Shown piece after piece: positions 36,837-50,390 of a stretch of 64,000 nucleotides of DNA. A model generated the notes under the pieces. The model was not told the origin of the DNA, did no database searches, and saw only the letters and a list, made by a program, of their open reading frames with translations. The stretch is from Nannobrachium achirus (taxonomy: Eukaryota; Chordata; Actinopteri; Myctophiformes; Myctophidae): contig OY997641.1 in NCBI GenBank assembly GCA_963921795.1, forward strand, positions 76,523,063 to 76,587,062. Reading direction: 5' to 3'. Numbering within the stretch: the stretch's first letter is position 1; each line of letters opens with the position of its first letter. A program made the translations under genes and the position numbers.

Positions 36837-36840
<4 letters not shown>
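35366..36840 (+). repeat. Right LTR of the Gypsy element
   Basis: 1475 bp, nearly identical to the left LTR. It has four minisatellite units rather than five and a 14-bp local duplication around AAGCATCTTGCTT (about 36075). Confidence 0.95.

Positions 36841-36891
<51 letters not shown>
36841..36891. repeat. (TA)n microsatellite
   Basis: About 25 TA units directly abutting the Gypsy LTR. The left flank 29350-29379 is also (TA)n. Confidence 0.95.
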
Positions 36892-36892
<1 letters not shown>

Positions 36893-36894
<2 letters not shown>

Positions 36895-37605
36895 GACGGC
36901 TCCAGAGAATTGAGTGACTGTGGGGGCTATGGGGGGCTGGCTTTTTTAGAGCGGGGGATAACCGGGCGCGCTGAGTGCCGCGTCAGCGCCAACGCTTGGA
37001 ACAATCCCGTTTAAATTAACAAAGGGTGCTCCACTGGCATTGTGCACATTGTGCTCGGCGTCGGACGCTCAAAAATTCGCCCGGTTCTTTTTTTTACAAA
37101 AACGCCGGTACAACACAATGCTCCCGTTGGAGCCCTAGCCTAATGAATTTCAGAAACAAACAACAGTGAATATTACTAGCATACACACACAATTAAATAC
37201 AGTGTTTTTTTTGGGGACTGCCCATAAGGTGAACTACGTAAAAACGCTCCGGTTCCAATCTCACTGGTACCTCAAAAACACTGTAACATGAATGCTAACC
37301 TGCCAACGCTGGTGAATGCTAACCTGGTGAATGCTACTATCCCTAAACCTAACCCTAATCCTAACCTCAGTAAAACTATGCCTAAACCTAATGCTGCTAA
37401 CCTGCCAACGCTGGTGAATGCTAACCTGGTGAATGTTAAACTGGTGAATGATAACCCTAACCTCAGTAAAAAACCTCCTGGTCTCAATCTCACTGAATCT
37501 CAAAAACACTGTGAAATATTTATATGCGATTAAAGATGCGATTAATTTCGATTAATTAACAAAGCCTCTAATTAATTTGATTATATTTTAATCGAATCCA
37601 AGACC

Positions 37606-37610
<5 letters not shown>
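36893..37610. other. Unassigned repeat-like stretch
   Basis: Contains tandem text TGAATGCTAACCTGGTGAAT and CCTAACCCTAATCCTAACC (37295-37470; related text at 59480-59545), which is not telomeric, and an ATTAATTTCGATTAATTAAC stretch near 37545. No gene seen. Confidence 0.5.

Positions 37611-37664
<54 letters not shown>
37611..37664. repeat. (TA)n microsatellite
   Basis: About 27 TA units abutting the left LTR of the BEL element. Confidence 0.95.
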
Positions 37665-37669
<5 letters not shown>

Positions 37670-38082
37670 AAGCCATTTGAATATTTTCTTTATGATTTAT
37701 GATTATGAATTATATGAATTATGCCTGACTATGAAATATTGTATTATTATTTGGGGCTTATGATGATGATATTATTGCTATTAATTAAGATGTTGATCAA
37801 ACTATGATGATGTGATTCCCTAGAGGCCCAGAGGGTGATGTTTACTAATATGGGTGTCACAGTGTGATCAGGGACAGACAGGTGACCGGCTGCTCAGAGC
37901 GGCAGGGCAAACTATTTTTCAACCACACCTCATAGCACAGAATAAGCCTTGTATACAAATACTTTCTTGTTATTTGCATTTCGAAACGAAAGTCGGGCTT
38001 CATATCACATTTATGTTGTTAATAAATGATCTGAAACAAGATACGGAATGTGTGCGTTGTTAATAGCGAAGTCGCTTTTACA
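37665..38082 (+). repeat. Left LTR of the BEL element
   Basis: 418 bp, TG...CA. Ends TTAATAGCGAAGTCGCTTTT then ACA. This uninterrupted copy shows where the right LTR was opened. Confidence 0.95.
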
Positions 38083-38732
38083 AAGTTGAAAAATTGCCCA
38101 CGGAAAGAAGCGGATTCCACACCAGCTCACAGTTTGTTTCAACGTTAAACTTTGAATGAAATGGAACCTGGATTCCCTTGAGATCGCGTTCCTGAGAGGA
38201 CTTTGGACTGCTGCCAAAACCATCGGTTCAGTGAGTAAACAATAGCGCGGTGCGCCCCGCTGTGTTGGCCTTGAATCTCCCAAACCGTAAATAAAACAAA
38301 GCAATAAAGGATATGTTTCTGGATAAACAAACGTGTCTATAACTACTCAAACTGCATGGCGCACTGTGCACAAATACGCTGATTATTGATTTATTCCTGC
38401 ATGCAATACCGAACTGTTTTAAAGTGGCTTTCAAATCTCAGCAATCTGCTATAGGCCTAATACAAAGCGCCTCGGCGCGGCTGCGCTGCGAAGCGATACG
38501 AAATAAAACCAAGTGCTGGGATATCATATGAAAATCAAATCAAATAACGTGCTTGATGGGAGTGAACAGTGAACAAATAAAACAAAGGGAATCCAATGCA
38601 AATGAATGAAACACTGTCTGTGTGGGGAAAACAAAATGAATGCAAACCGATGTTCAAATGAATAAACTAACGAATGAAACTTGATGTCAATGAAATAAAC
38701 TGTGCGAAACAATTAGTGATGAAAAGGAACAT

Positions 38733-41700
38733 GTGGAGGCCGAAATGGTCACTGAAATGAGCAATAAAGAAAGGCGCGCTGCATTTAAAGTCCTCAGTGC
38801 AACGCGCAGTGGTAAACTTGGACACTGCACTCGCAAAATGAATGAAATCAAAGCAATGATGGATGAAGGTGATGGTACTAAATATGTGCGTCAATCTGTT
38901 GCTGAGTTTGTTACGATTCTGGAGGAATTTAAAATGTACCATGAAACTGTTCAGACCTTTCTCACTGAGGATGTGAGGGAGGAGGAGAATTTGAACTGGA
39001 ATGAGCCAAAAATGGCCGATTACAATTCATTTATGGGTGAAGTGGACCAATGGTTAAAAAGCGGGCCGCAAGGGCCTGACCCGCAAACTTTGGTGGATCC
39101 AAATGACAGTGTGTCTGTGTCAAAGGTATCAAAAGGATTAAAGGCCTCAAAGGAGAGTTCTATTAAATCTGAACTCACAAAGGTTGCTGCAGACAAAGCT
39201 GCTTTACTGGTCAAAGCTGAAGCGCTCAAAAGAAAACATGCACTGGAATTGGAGAGGAATCAATTGAGTGCACAACTGGAAACGCTGGATCTGGAGTCAG
39301 ATATTGCTGCAACTGATGCAAAATTGAAAACTCTGGAAAATCTTGAAAACCTTGAAAAAAGTATGGAACAAAATGAAAATACGAAATCTGAAGGAAATGG
39401 AATGGAAATTCAGACCTCAGAAAATCTGAATAAAAATGTGGAGGAAGGGACTCCTGGCCCTGGCCCAGAAGAGCCACTAGGGGCACAATCGACTGCGTTT
39501 AGCGCAGACCTAAGCCTATCACATTTGGATCTTGGCCTGGGAGCTATTCCTAAAACACCACTACAGAATATGATGCAGGCTCCTATGGGACCACCACGAC
39601 ACAATACAAGGACTAACATCAAAGGCTATGGTATGACAGCTGCAGCAGCTGCGGCGGAAGCAGCAGGGGCTGCAGCGGCAGCAAAATCCAGTGTATCCAA
39701 GGTTTTTGTGTCCGATGGAACCCAAGGACGAGACGGGTCCCACCGACAAGACAGGTCCACTCCCAGGAGTGAAATGCCAGCGAGACCTGACAGACCTGAG
39801 CTCACAGCTATCCTGCAAAGACAGATAGATCTGGCTGATCTGTTCATGGTGCAGCAGAGGCTGGCCTCACTTCCAAGAAGAGAAGTGCCTGTGTTTGATG
39901 GCGATCCTCTTGCCTACCGACCATTCATGCAGGCCTTCAAGCATAACATGGAGAACAAAACCACCAGCAATGCAGATCGACTGTACTTCCTGGAACAGTA
40001 TACAGTGGGACAGCCAAAGGAACTGGTACGAAGCTGTTTGCATTTGAATGCTGCAACAGGTTATCCAGAAGCCATGTACCTGCTTAAGCATCACTTTGGT
40101 GATGATTTCAAAATAACTACTGCCTATATTGAGAAGGCCTTGAACTGGAACCCAATACGAACGGATGACGGACAAGCACTAAACAGCTATGCACTCTACT
40201 TAAGAAGCTGTGGAAATGCAGTCCGAGATCTCCCATACATGACTGAGCTTGATTTGCCATCTCATATGAAGCAACTTGTCTCAAAGCTCCCATTCAAACT
40301 GAGAGAGAAGTGGAGATCTGCTGTATGCGACATCGTTGACGAAAAACATCAAAGACCTAGGTTCTACGATCTGATTGAGTTTATGGAAAAACAAGCCAAA
40401 ATCATTCTGGATCCTGTCTTTGGAGAAATCCAAGATGTTACTGGGAGGGCAAGAAACCCCAAAACTGACTTGCAGTACATGAAATCAAGCAGCAAGAAGA
40501 GCTTTGTTACTGCTGTTACACCAGTTGCTTCCCAGGCAGAACATGTTGCCAAGACGGAACCCGACATGATCTCCAATAAGGAAAAAGGAAACAGAATAAC
40601 GGACACCACTGCGGTGAAAGGAGGAGAGGCATTTGCCAAGCCTTGTGTATTCTGTAAAGGAAATCATACGATGGAATCATGTCAAACAATGTCGAAGGTT
40701 CCCCACAAAGAGAAGGTTGAATTTCTAAAGAAACTGGGATTCTGCTTTGCCTGCTTGGTGAAAGGACATATGAGCAAGACATGCAAGAAGCGCCTCACTT
40801 GTCATCTCTGTGAGAAGAAACACCCAACGGTCTTGCATATTGAGAACTTCTCTCCAGCAGACATGGCAGTCAAAAGGGATACCAGCTTCAAAAGCAACCC
40901 CATCACCAGCGCTATGGTGTCAACGGAGCATACAGGGGCCGGAACCACAGACTACAAGTTGGCAGTTGTACCTGTGAAAGTGAAGGCTAACAAGGGAAGC
41001 TGTGTTATCGAAACATATGCGTTTCTCGACCCCGGAAGCAACGCAACATTCTGTACGGAGAAGCTGATGGAACAATTGTCTATCAGGGGAAAAAGAACAG
41101 AGATCCTTCTCAAAACGATGGGAAATTAAAAACCAGTGAAAACCTACACTATGACTGGACTGGAGGTATGCAGCCTAGATGGCACTAACTTCATTGAACT
41201 CCCAGAGGTCTTCACACAAAATACCATCCCTGTCAGTCAGGAAAACATCCCCATACAAAAGGACCTAGAGGCATGGCCTTACCTGAAGGATGTCCACCTG
41301 AACTCTATCAGAGCAGAGGTCGCTCTACTGATCCCAAAAGCGATAGAGCCGTTGAAGGTCATCAACAGCCAAGGCAACGGGCCCTATGCGGTTCTGACAC
41401 GCTTGGGCTGGACTGTAAATGGACCTCTTGGCAGTACCGCTCCAACAGATGAGCATGGACGACCTCGGATAACATCAAACAGAATTTCTGTAGCCAAACT
41501 TGAAGAGCTTCTCATTCGACAATACAATCAGGACTTTTCAGAGCTGGCTTACAATGAGAAGCAAGAGCACTCCTTTGAGGACAAGAAGTTCTTCAAAGTG
41601 GTCAGTGACTCCATCACTAAGAAAGAAGGCCACTATGTCATACGACTCCCCTTCCGTCAAGAAAGTATCTGCCTACCGAACAACAGGAAAATAGCAGAGC

Positions 41701-44684
41701 AAAGAACCCGAAGTCTCAGCCAGAGATTTAAGAAAGACGAAGCTTTTTGCAACGTCTACATCACTTTCATGAACGATGTCTTGATGAAAGGACACGCTGA
41801 AAGAGTTCCAGAAGAACAGCTCCTCCGGACTGATGGAAAATTGTGGTATATTCCCCACCACGGGGTCTACCACAAAAGGAAAAAGACAATCCGGGTGGTA
41901 TTCGACTGTACTTCGTCCTTTCAAGGAACTTCTCTGAATTCTGAACTGCTGCAAGGTCCTGACCTTACGAACACCTTGCTGGGTGTACTCCTTCGATTCC
42001 GACAGGAACCAGTGGCAGTAATGGCGGACATCGAAGGAATGTTCCATCAAGTAAGAATACCTGAAGATGATGTGGACTTCCTCAGATTCCTGTGGTGGCC
42101 TGGTGGAAACACCAATGAACCCCTGGCAGAGTACCGAATGACGGTGCATCTCTTCGGAGCAGTATCGTCACCTAGCTGCGCCAATTTTGCACTGAAGCGG
42201 ACGGCTGATGATAATGAAGGGAAGTATGGCACTGAAGTTCTCAACACCATCCGCCAGGACTTCTATGTGGACGACTGTCTCAAATCTGTCCAAAACGTGG
42301 AACGAGCGATCTGTCTGGTACAGGAGTTGAAAGCAGTGTGTGCTACTGGTGGATTCAAACTCACCAAATGGACCAGCAACAGTCGTTCTGTCCTCGCCTC
42401 TGTACCAGCAGAAGAAAGGGCAAAGGAGGTGAAGAATCTGGACCTTGACACGGACAAGCTGCCTGTAGAAAGAGCACTAGGCATGCGATGGGACATAGAG
42501 TCCGACACATTCTTCTTTATGATCAATCCGAAACAACAATCACTTACCCGCAGAAGTATCCTGTCTGTACTGAACTCAGTTTACGACCCTCTTGGTTTAC
42601 TAGCACCAGTCATGCTGACAGGGAAAACGATACTCCAAGAGATCTGCAAACTGAACTGTGGCTGGGATGAAGAGATTCCGAATGCTTTCGCATCGAAATG
42701 GAAGGAATGGCTTAAAGAGCTCAACCTGATTTCGGACCTCAAGGTCAAGAGATGCCTTAAGCCACCAAACTTCGAAACCTCTAGCGCACAGCTACACCAC
42801 TTCTGTGATGCGAGTGAGCGGGGTTACGGCACAGTAAGTTACCTCAAACTGACCAGCAACAGCGGACAAACTCATGTGGCCTTTGTTATAGGAAAGGCAA
42901 GGGTTGCACCTCTGAAAGTGGTGACAATCCCAAGACTTGAACTTGCAGCCGCTGTCCTTGCTGCACGGATTGACAAAATGCAGAAAAGAGAGCTTGAGGT
43001 AACCCTAACTGATTCTGTCTTCTGGACAGACAGCACCTCTGTCTTAAAATACATCCTGAATGACACCAGAAGATTTCAGACCTATGTGGCTAACCGAGTG
43101 TCTACTATTCGAGATCTAACACACAAATCTCAGTGGCGCCACCTAACGACTGCAATCAATCCGGCAGACTGCGCATCAAGAGGAATGCGAGCAGAGCCTT
43201 TCCTCAGTGATGGAAGTTGGCTGAAAGGACCAGACTTCCTGATGCAACCTGAAAAGGATTGGCCAACACTCTCTGAAGTACCTCTCATACTCTCCTACAG
43301 TGACCCAGAGATCAAGAAAACGGCTGTTACTTTCGCTACGACTGCTCTACCTTGTCCTTTGACACGCTTTATCGAGCACTTCTCATCATGGGACAGATTG
43401 ATCAGATAGATCAACAGCCTGGATTTTGAAATTCAAACGGACTCTGAGACACTTGAGCCTCCAAAAGAAAGCTGGTTACGCTCTGCACACAGTGAAACCA
43501 GACTTACCTGAACAACTGTCTGTGAAAGATCTTGCAGAGGCTGAAGAGTCACTCATATCCTACATCCAACAGCAAACCTTCAAAGACGAGGTGGCCTCCT
43601 TGGAAAGGGGCCAACCTGTGAAAAGGAGCAGTAGGATCTACAAACTCGACCCTGTCCTCCAGGATGGAACCCTAAGGGTTGGAGGCAGGTTAAGTAAGCT
43701 GGCGATGCCAGAAGCTACGAAACATCCGGCTATTCTGCCCAATGACCATCACTTCTCAAGACTCCTCTTGAACCACATTCACATCTTAGTGGGTCATTGT
43801 GGAAGAAACCAGATGCTCTCCAAACTCCGAACAAAGTACTGGATCATTAAGGCGAACTCGACTGCAAGGAAGATAACCCGCAACTGCGTACTATGCAGGC
43901 GATGGCATGGCACTGCTATACAACAGAAAATGGCGGACCTACCTCTTAACAGAATCACACCAGACCTACCCCCCTTTACCCATACTGGCTTGGACTACTT
44001 TGGTCCTATCGAAGTCAAGAGGGGCCGGAGTAAAGTGAAGAGGTATGGAGCCCTATTCACGTGTCTTGCTACTAGAGCCATACATCTGGAGATGGCCTAC
44101 ACCCTGGATACAGACTCCTGTATTTCTGCACTCCGAAGGTTCATCTGCAGACGAGGCCAAGTGAAAGAAATAGTTTCCGACAATGGAACTAATTTCGTAG
44201 GTGCCGAAAGAGAACTTCGAGAAGCATTCGACCACCTAAACCTTAACAACATCCAGCACTCCGTTCAAGCTGAAGGTATAAAGTGGACATTCAACCCTCC
44301 CTACGGACCACATCATGGAGGTGTGTGGGAGCGTCTCATTCGCATCATCAAAAAGATTCTCTACGCAAGCATGACCTCTATTCCAGAAGAATATGGAAAC
44401 AGGTCCAATACATATCAGACCTCTTCTGGAAACGTTGGACTCGGGAATACCTTCCGTTAATGCAGGAGAGGCAAAAGTGGAACGTGGTGAGGGAAAACTT
44501 GAAACCTGGAGACATAGTCCTCGTCATCGATGAAAACTCCCCGCGCAACTCCTGGCCCATGGGCCGAATCATGGATGTCTTTCCGGACAAATGGGGACAT
44601 GTGCGGCGTGTCAAGATCAGGACACAAAATGGAACTCTGAAGAGGCCTATTACGAAGTTGTGCCTCCTCAAAGACATGATTTAA
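38733..44684 (+). pseudogene. Gag-pol-like region of the BEL/Pao element
   Basis: In order: a coiled Gag N part, a capsid-like region of the DUF1759 type (about 39840-40480), Cys/His zinc knuckles (CVFCKGNHTMESC, then CFACLVKGHMSKTC and CHLCEKKH; 40640-40860), an aspartic-protease-like segment (AFLDPGSNATFC, near 41020), BEL-type reverse transcriptase (RVVFDCTSSF near 41900; FYVDDCLKS near 42260), RNase H (HFCDASERGYG, near 42800), an integrase zinc finger and core (DYFGPIEV near 43995; SDNGTNFVGA near 44175), and a C-terminal domain ([12 protein letters not shown], near 44555) of the kind found in Pao elements. The region is broken. Confidence 0.92.
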
Positions 44685-45352
44685 ACTACGCAAGCCACGG
44701 AGGATCGACGGCATCCCCCGGACGGGCACTCCAACCGTCACGGTGCAGCTGCTGACTGCCACATGCCCGTGGTCGAAGACCCCCCCCCCCCCCCTTTCAC
44801 ATACACTGACACAAAAGAACTTTGACACCTTTTTTTGAAAGAAGACCTTTTCGAAGAAGATTTTTGAATGAACTTGACAATGGACTTGAGTTAATGGCTT
44901 CTTTTGATTTATGAAATGTATTGTATTGCCTTTAACGGTCAATTAGGGGCCGGTATGTTGAAGCCATTTGAATATTTTCTTTATGATTTATGATTATGAA
45001 TTATATGAATTATGCCTGACTATGAAATATTGTATTATTATTTGGGGCTTATGATGATGATATTATTGCTATTAATTAAGATGTTGATCAAACTATGATG
45101 ATGTGATTCCCTAGAGGCCCAGAGGGTGACGTTTACTAATATGGGTGTCACAGTGTGATCAGGGACAGACAGGTGACCGGCTGCTCAGAGCGGCAGGGCA
45201 AACAATTTTTCAACCACACTATAGCACAGAATAAGCCTTGTATACGAATACTTTCTTGTTATTTGCATTTCGAAACGAAAGTCGGGCTTCATATCACATT
45301 TATGTTGTTAATAAATTATCTGAAACGAGATACGGAATGTGTGTGTTGTTAA

Positions 45353-45807
45353 CTCATATGCTGCGATGGCCGTGAATCCCGCAGATTTCTCTATGTCGCT
45401 CACTGCTTGCTTCTCCTACCTGTTAACGCGGGCGCTCATCCAATTCCCATCGTGCGCGATCGGACACTGCTATGCATCGTGCGTTCGCGTAATCCATCAG
45501 CTTCTCAAATCCGTTGAAACATTGAAAATTGATCAATCCGTTCTCCATCTGTAAGCCGTTGACTTCACACAGTAAGCTGACGGGCCAAAATAGACGACCG
45601 ACCGGACTTCCGGTTTAGGGGTTCAATGTTAAACTGGTCCGCTCAATAATGTGTCCGTGTAGAAACGATGATCACGAAACATTAGTTCCGGGAAAAAAAA
45701 TAATAAAAATAAAATATTTTTTTTTTTATTAATTTTTATTACATTTAAGGGATTCACGGGCATGGCAGAGGGGAGTACAAAGGGGTATTTTTTAGGCAGC
45801 ATATGAG
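45353..45807. mobile_element. TTAA element 1 in the BEL LTR
   Basis: Ends CTCATATGCTGC and GCAGCATATGAG, with a further inverted match CGTGAATCCC/GGGATTCACG just inside. TTAA is on both sides (45349-45352 and 45808-45811). Length 455 bp, no transposase. piggyBac/Kolobok-type by its target. Confidence 0.85.
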
Positions 45808-45811
45808 TTAA

Positions 45812-46688
45812 AGGGGAGTTTCGGTCAAAAACGACTTTCCTACCTTTGAAATGATGATCCAGGAAGGCTCTGGGCTGATCCAGGTGTTGTTTTACCCAAA
45901 ACAGCATTTTGTACATTTTTTGATTTTCTCCCCTGCACCCCACGGCTCCAAAACGGCACCCTTTGGGTCAACCCGTAATCCGGTTATTATTCTTGCTCAA
46001 AATTCAATTTTCTCGCTCGGTCTCAGTCCCTCATACTGTAGTTAGCATATCCGAGCTACATCAGCTCCTGGTCGCCGCCATGTTTGTTTACAACAAGCTC
46101 AACTCTGAACTCTCAGCCCAGGAGAGAACACTGGGAAATCCCGTTTTGTATCGCGTGACTCCCCGACGCGCGACGAACAATAAAACACAAAAATGCTCTT
46201 AGCCAAAGAAAAAAGATGTAACTATGTCGACAAAGTCTGCAGAGTGATGTATGGTGTAGCCTCTTGTCTGCCTCAACAGGTAACAGGCTGTGGGGGGAGG
46301 GAGGTGGAGCAGCAACAGCAGCAGCAGCTCGTGAACGCGCGTTTCCCAACGGGAACGGGATTTCCCAGTGTTTCTCTCCTGGGCTGAGAGTTCAGAGTTG
46401 AGCTTGTTGTAAACAAACATGGCGGCGACCAGGAGCTGATGTAGCTCGGATATGCTAACTACAGTATGAGGGACTGAGACCGAGCGAGAAAAGTGAATTT
46501 TGAGCGAGAATAATAACCGGATTACGGGTTGACCCAAAGGGTGCCGTTTTGGAGCCGTGGGGTGCAGGGGAGAAAATCGAAAAATGAACAAAATGCTGTT
46601 TTGGGTAAAACAACACCTGGATCAGCCCAGAGCCTTCCTGGATCATCATTTCAAAGGTAGGAAAGTCGTTTTTGACCGAAACTCCCCT
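45812..46688. mobile_element. TTAA foldback element 2
   Basis: Ends AGGGGAGTTTCGGTC and GACCGAAACTCCCCT, with arms of about 300 bp mirrored nearly perfectly. The flanking TTAA (45808-45811) is shared with element 1, and the other lies at 46689-46692. It entered the TTAA produced by element 1. Length 877 bp. The middle has a (CAG)n-like run near 46313 and no recognised coding sequence. Confidence 0.88.
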
Positions 46689-46725
46689 TTAATAGCGAAG
46701 CCGCTCTTACAATATATATATATAT

Positions 46726-47975
<1,250 letters not shown>

Positions 47976-48007
47976 ATTATATATATATATGTATATATAT
48001 ATATTAT

Positions 48008-48088
48008 AAAAACCTCCCCTCCTGCTTTGAACCCGGGTCTCCCATGTGTAAGTCCAATATCTTAACCGTTACTCCAAAGGGATATCCC
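48008..48088 (-). mobile_element. tRNA-like SINE head
   Basis: On the minus strand, TTTGGAGTAACGGTTAAGA (A-box-like) and GACCCGGGTTCAAAGC (B-box-like) are spaced as in a tRNA, but the arms do not pair well, so a SINE head is more likely than a gene. Confidence 0.5.
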
Positions 48089-48138
48089 TATGAAATAAGG
48101 GCAGATACTAGACTTTTGAGGCTTCAGGATTTTTAACT

Positions 48139-48159
48139 GCCGGTCACCGTGACCGGCAT
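48139..48159. repeat. 21-bp perfect palindrome
   Basis: TGCCGGTCAC, one C, then GTGACCGGCA. CCGGACAT is repeated nearby at 48172 and 48193. Confidence 0.8.
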
Positions 48160-48249
48160 GATTAAAATGTACCGGACATCTGAAGAAAATACCGGACATA
48201 ATCATTTTAATGCATACTTTACAAGCAGGTGCACAAACAGCCAATAGCA

Positions 48250-48690
48250 ACAGTTAAAGTATTAGGTCTACTGCATAGTGGGGACTGAAAACGAATTGAA
48301 TGAAAAAGTTGTCTAAAAAGAAAAAGAAAAAACGCTTCAATCTTGCATAAAGGAATTAATTATATTGGACTGATCGCGCAGGCTGTCTGCATGTGGCACA
48401 CTGATTTCACAACAACGTCTTTCTGTTGCATCATTCATGCCAACAATACAATACCATGTCGACTTCAGAATAATGAAAAGGTTGATAGATTCATCTGGCC
48501 AGCAATGAATCCAATACTCACTGTCGATTGGTGACACAGACAGTGCGTCCATGCTTTGGGAGAGTTGAAAAGGCTTTGTTCTTCCTACTGTCTCCACTCC
48601 ATCTTCTCTCCTCATAAATAACTTCAATCAATCAAGTGTATAATGTTTGTTTATATGGGTTGATTGCTGACCGTGCGTGCATTCCTTAAA
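48250..48690. other. Stretch with no recognised feature
   Basis: About 440 bp of ordinary-looking sequence without coding or repeat signature that I can name. Confidence 0.4.
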
Positions 48691-48744
48691 TTCCCATGGC
48701 TTTACATGCTGTGCGTGCGTCGCAAACTGACACTGAAATGAGCG

Positions 48745-48747
48745 AGC

Positions 48748-48784
<37 letters not shown>

Positions 48785-48822
48785 GGGGAGTGTGCGGGCG
48801 AGCGAGCGAGCGAGTGAGAAAG

Positions 48823-48872
<50 letters not shown>
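48745..48872 (+). repeat. (GA)n microsatellite with GAGC units
   Basis: GA and GAGC units for about 130 bp. The SLSLSL frames on the minus strand are artefacts. Confidence 0.95.
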
Positions 48873-48875
<3 letters not shown>

Positions 48876-48956
48876 CAACCTGCGTAGAGGAGCAGACCGC
48901 AATAATAATAAATGACCATTGGTTTTTCAATCGGTCAGAATGTCCGGGAGGAATTT

Positions 48957-50390
48957 TTGCGACCGTCAGGGAGCAGTTTACTATGAAAACCTCCACCGGC
49001 CGTCGGTCGGTCGGTCGGTCGGTCGGTCGGTCACACGTCACACCTTTGCCCTGCTCATATCTCCGCATCAGTATATAGGGCTTGTTTGTTTATTGTATGA
49101 CATCACGCCACATCATCAGCTGTGGACTCTGTGATGTCATCGTATCGCATCAGTATATAGGGCTTGTTTGTTTATTGTATGACATCACGCCACATCATCA
49201 GCTGTGAACTCTGTGATGTCATCGTATCTCCATATATGGCCATCTCCGTATATGGAGATATAAGTCGTCCATGCCCAAGTATGGGCTGGTGAGGTCAGAC
49301 TTTGTGTGATGCGTAGGTTATCTCCATATATGGAGATTCAACATTCCAGGCAATGCTCTCTTCCCTGGTGAGAATTGCCCCTTTATATAGGGCTTGTTTG
49401 TGTATTGTATGACATCACGCCACATCATCAGCTGTGGACTCTGTGATGTCATCGTATCTCCATATATGGCCATCTCCGTATATGGAGATATAAGTCGTCC
49501 ATGCCCAAGTATGGGCTGGTGAGGTCAGACTTTGTGTGATGCGTAGGTTATCTCCATATATGGAGATTCAACATTCCAGGTGTAACTATGGCTACCCGTA
49601 TGACGTGAGAGGTGGAGGTTGTGATATTTGTGGAGATAAGCGACCTTAGGGAGTCTTACTGGTATTGCGACCGTCAGGGAGCAGTTTACTATGAAAACCT
49701 CCACCGGCCGTCCGTCCGTCGGTCGGTCGGTCGGTCGGTCGGTCGGTCGGTCACACGTCACACGTCACACCTTTGCCCTGCTCATATCTCCGCATCAGTA
49801 TATAGGGCTTGTTTGTTTATTGTATGACATCACGCCACATCATCAGCTGTGGACTCTGTGATGTCATCGTATCGCATCAGTATATAGGGCTTGTTTGTTT
49901 ATTGTATGACATCACGCCACATCATCAGCTGTGGACTCTGTGATGTCATCGTATCTCCATATATGGCCATCTCCGTATATGGAGATATAAGTCGTCCATG
50001 CCCAAGTATGGGCTGGTGAGGTCAGACTTTGTGTGATGCGTAGGTTATCTCCATATATGGAGATTCAACATTCCAGGCAATGCTCTCTTCCCTGGTGAGA
50101 ATTGCCCCTTTATATAGGGCTTGTTTGTGTATTGTATGACATCACGCCACATCATCAGCTGTGGACTCTGTGATGTCATCGTATCTCCATATATGGCCAT
50201 CTCCGTATATGGAGATATAAGTCGTCCATGCCCAAGTATGGGCTGGTGAGGTCAGACTTTGTGTGATGCGTAGGTTATCTCCATATATGGAGATTCAACA
50301 TTCCAGGTGTAACTATGGCTACCCGTATGACGTGAGAGGTGGAGGTTGTGATATTTGTGGAGATAAGCGACCAACGGTCGCTTATTGCGA
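48957..50390 (+). repeat. Complex tandem block with CCATATATGG units
   Basis: Two long units (about 48957-49580 and 49664-50310) each begin TTGCGACCGTCAGGGAGC, pass through (GGTC)n, and then repeat TATAGGGCTTGTTTG, CACCACATCATC-like text and TCTCCATATATGG. The units are nearly identical over several hundred bases. No protein-coding signal was accepted. Confidence 0.8.

Larger units (their letters stand above)
29380..36840 (+). mobile_element. Ty3/Gypsy LTR retrotransposon, broken
   Basis: Two long LTRs (29380-30888 and 35366-36840) start TGTGATAGGG and end CTTACA. A polypurine tract (AAAGTGGGGGGGAG) directly precedes the right one. Gag- and pol-like regions between them run in the Gypsy order protease, reverse transcriptase, RNase H, integrase. 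It is inserted in a (TA)n run. The LTRs are nearly identical apart from one tandem unit and a short length difference, so the insertion is young. The element is not whole, with about three or four breaks in pol. Confidence 0.95.
37665..46711 (+). mobile_element. BEL/Pao LTR retrotransposon, broken, with two nested DNA elements
   Basis: LTRs of about 418 bp (37665-38082 and 44956-46711, the latter interrupted) start TGTTGAAGCC and end TTACA. Gag-pol text of the BEL/Pao type lies between them. Both outer flanks are (TA)n. The LTRs differ at only a few positions, so the insertion is young. It is broken, with about three or four breaks. Confidence 0.95.
44956..46711 (+). repeat. Right LTR of the BEL element, split by insertions
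   Basis: LTR sequence is 44956-45352 plus 46693-46711. The insertions sit at the TTAA of TTGTTAATAGCG, which is intact in the left LTR at 38060-38063. Confidence 0.9.

Noticed and set aside
37330-37470. Telomere-like CCTAACCCTAATCC text
   Set aside because: Irregular and mixed with GGTGAATGCTAACCTG units; not a TTAGGG array.
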